Source of the DNA: a virus
DNA: 29,759 nucleotides
Strand: one strand, 5' to 3'
IMG/VR virus record: IMGVR_UViG_3300009285_002434
Coordinates: 1 to 29,759 of that record
This document shows, in pieces, positions 28,170 to 29,759 of the stretch. A program made the position numbers and the translations under genes. Numbering within the stretch: position 1 is the stretch's first letter; each line of letters opens with the position of its first letter. A model generated the notes under the pieces. The model did not search any database. It was not told the origin of the DNA and worked only from the letters and a program-made list of their open reading frames with translations.

Positions 28170-29759
28170 CTTCCTTGTGTCGGGGGTGGCCTTCGCGGAC
28201 AACACCCTCGAAGTCAACCCTGTCACCAAAAAATTAGACCTTGTACTGGATAACTCGTCTGCGGGGGTAATTACTGGCATTACCGCCACCTTCACGGGGT
28301 ACGACTGTACCCTTAATTCAAACGGGGGAGCCTTGACGACCGACAGCGCAGGCAACCTCCGCTGTTCGGATGACGACACGGGCGGGGGCGGCGGCAACTC
28401 CTTTGAAACCATCGCCGTGCCTGCCGGAGCCAGTGTCGTGGCCGATTCCTCCACCGACACCCTCACGCTCACCGAGACAACCTTCCTGACATTTACGGGG
28501 ACGGCTGCGACGGATACCATTGACATCACTCAGGTTACGACGGACATCGGGACGGACGGATTGATTGCCGCCAATGCCGTCGCCCTCGGCACCGACACGA
28601 CCAACGCCTATGTCGCCGATCTTGCTGCTGGAACGTACATCGATGTGTCCGGCGGGGGGGCGGAAACCGCCACGGTCACCGTCACCCATGACCCGACGGA
28701 GATGGAAGCCGTCACGTTTGGGGCGGGCGGGAACGCCTCGAACGTCTGGACGAACAACCTCTCTGGCACTGACCCGACGCTGACGTGGGGGAGCGCCTTG
28801 GTGACGATCGGCGGGGCGCTCCCGTCCACCGGCACCATCACGGGCGTGGCAGGGACTTTCAGCGGCCTCTTGACAGGCAACGCCCACCTGCAAGTCGGCA
28901 ACGGGGCCACGACCGCAGGCATCATCGCCATCCGCGAAGACACCGATGCGGGGACGAATGAGGCGACGTTCACGGTGCCTGCGTTGGTGGCCGATACGGA
29001 CTATACCTTGCCTGCCGATGATGGGACGGATGCCACCACCGAACTCCTGACGACCAACGGCGCGGGGACGCTCGATTGGATTACCTGTGCGATACTGACC
29101 GGCTCAGCGGACTTGTGCGATGGCACGGATGCGACGGGGGCGGGCGGGGGCGACCCGGTCTTGGTCAATACGACGGCGGTGGCAGATGCTGCCGGAGTGG
29201 ATATCACCGACGGCGATCTTGATTGGACGCTCAATGCCGGGGTGTCGCCGGACACCTTGACGGCCACGGTGGCCTGTACAGGCTGTGTGGATGCAACCGA
29301 CCTGGCCTCCGCGAGTGTCGCCGCCGCCGAGTTGGCGTCGGGGGCGCTTCCTCCGCGCGTGATTTGGATTCCCTGCGCGGCGATGCTTCCTCTCGAAGCG
29401 GCGGATAGTATCCCGCCGTTGACTAAAGATGCGGGCACCAATATTGACCAACTCGCGTGTTCATTCGATGCGGCCGTCGATGAAGGCCGCACCGGAAACT
29501 TTCTGGTGAATGGACGGATTGAGGCGGGGTCAACCGTGACCTTTACCGTCGTCTGGTATTCCCTGGCCGCGACGACCGGCGCTGCGGTGTGGAACATCCG
29601 GCATAACTCTGGCACCGCCGCTGACGTAGACCCCGATGTGGCGTTGACCACGCTCACGGCCACCGACACGACCGCAGGCACGGCCGGCCAAGTGAGCCAA
29701 ACGGCGATTACGGAAACACAAACCAACCTCGCGTGGGTGTCTGGTGATTTGGTCTACCT
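28144..29759 (+). CDS. Exported large tail fibre/receptor-binding protein, 3' end outside window
   Basis: The frame is open from ATG 28144 to the window end (538 codons visible) and so has no stop here. The first 18 residues (MWRYALAVSFLVSGVAFA) are a signal peptide. Then follow DNTLEVNPVTKKLDLVLDN, a Gly-rich linker (DDTGGGGGN), many Thr/Asp/Ala beta repeats, and near the end a domain starting VIWIPCAAMLPLEAADS with DAGTNIDQLACSFD and TVTFTVVWYSLA, which resembles the 'IPAGAM...VTFxxxW' head domain of phage fibres. Eight Cys are visible in the mature part. A receptor-binding role is likely. The minus-strand open frames across it are shadows. Confidence 0.72.
   Translation, partial: MWRYALAVSFLVSGVAFADNTLEVNPVTKKLDLVLDNSSAGVITGITATFTGYDCTLNSNGGALTTDSAGNLRCSDDDTGGGGGNSFETIAVPAGASVVADSSTDTLTLTETTFLTFTGTAATDTIDITQVTTDIGTDGLIAANAVALGTDTTNAYVADLAAGTYIDVSGGGAETATVTVTHDPTEMEAVTFGAGGNASNVWTNNLSGTDPTLTWGSALVTIGGALPSTGTITGVAGTFSGLLTGNAHLQVGNGATTAGIIAIREDTDAGTNEATFTVPALVADTDYTLPADDGTDATTELLTTNGAGTLDWITCAILTGSADLCDGTDATGAGGGDPVLVNTTAVADAAGVDITDGDLDWTLNAGVSPDTLTATVACTGCVDATDLASASVAAAELASGALPPRVIWIPCAAMLPLEAADSIPPLTKDAGTNIDQLACSFDAAVDEGRTGNFLVNGRIEAGSTVTFTVVWYSLAATTGAAVWNIRHNSGTAADVDPDVALTTLTATDTTAGTAGQVSQTAITETQTNLAWVSGDLVY

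Noticed and set aside
29001-29726. 241-aa minus-strand frame in the large fibre gene
   Set aside because: Val/Ser/Ala-rich antisense of Thr/Asp/Ala repeats; the plus frame is open across the whole region.
1-29759. CRISPR array, insertion sequence, integrase or attachment site
   Set aside because: No regularly spaced repeats, transposase or recombinase motifs were seen.

Overview
The window is part of a tailed-phage (or prophage-like) genome, most likely a short-tailed podovirus of an uncultured Gram-negative host. The evidence is a complete morphogenesis run on the + strand (small and large terminase, portal, scaffold, HK97-type capsid, adaptor, beta-propeller-like hub, fibre-like proteins, DNA-ejection-type proteins, SleB-type lysin, large tail fibre). 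No tail tape measure, tail tube or baseplate genes are seen. An embedded O-antigen ligase/polymerase homologue points to an LPS-bearing host. Host genus cannot be called from the sequence.

Layout. 1-5018 (+) is an accessory operon of tiny genes joined by ATGA or TAATG stop/start overlaps: small membrane proteins, several CxxC zinc-ribbon proteins, a C5-cytosine methyltransferase, a beta-class N4/N6 methyltransferase with a probable 5' frameshift, and an HNH nuclease. A probable 76-nt small RNA (about 3097-3172, minus strand) with its own promoter and terminator lies antisense to the end of this series. 4996-7218 (-) is a converging leftward operon of ten small genes, four of which were recovered by reading the strand directly. 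7264-7355 holds two divergent promoters with the same architecture (TTGACW, 16 bp, TATCCT), one for each arm. 7407-14612 (+) carries terS, two zinc-ribbon genes, terL, portal and small head-associated genes, and ends at a very strong intrinsic terminator (14659-14698). 14779-24848 carries scaffold, major capsid, a decoration-like protein, the O-antigen ligase homologue, adaptor, hub, fibres and ejection-type proteins. 24852-29759 carries an 887-aa Cys-free virion-type protein, a minus-strand micro-membrane protein, a SleB-like hydrolase split by a perfect 77-bp tandem duplication, and the start of a large fibre that runs off the window.

Most interesting pattern. Seven genes in the structural region (14188, 16641, 19316, 21105, 21397, 22253, 28144) begin with textbook Sec signal peptides, and their mature parts carry 2, 4, 4, 4, 3, 2 and at least 8 cysteines. 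The proteins expected to assemble inside the cytoplasm (portal, scaffold, capsid, the 292-aa and 887-aa ejection-type proteins) have no cysteine at all and no signal peptide. The exported set is what one expects on the outside of the virion: decoration, hub and fibres. This suggests a two-compartment assembly scheme in which outer parts fold with disulfides in the periplasm and join heads late, possibly at lysis. It is an inference, but it is testable.
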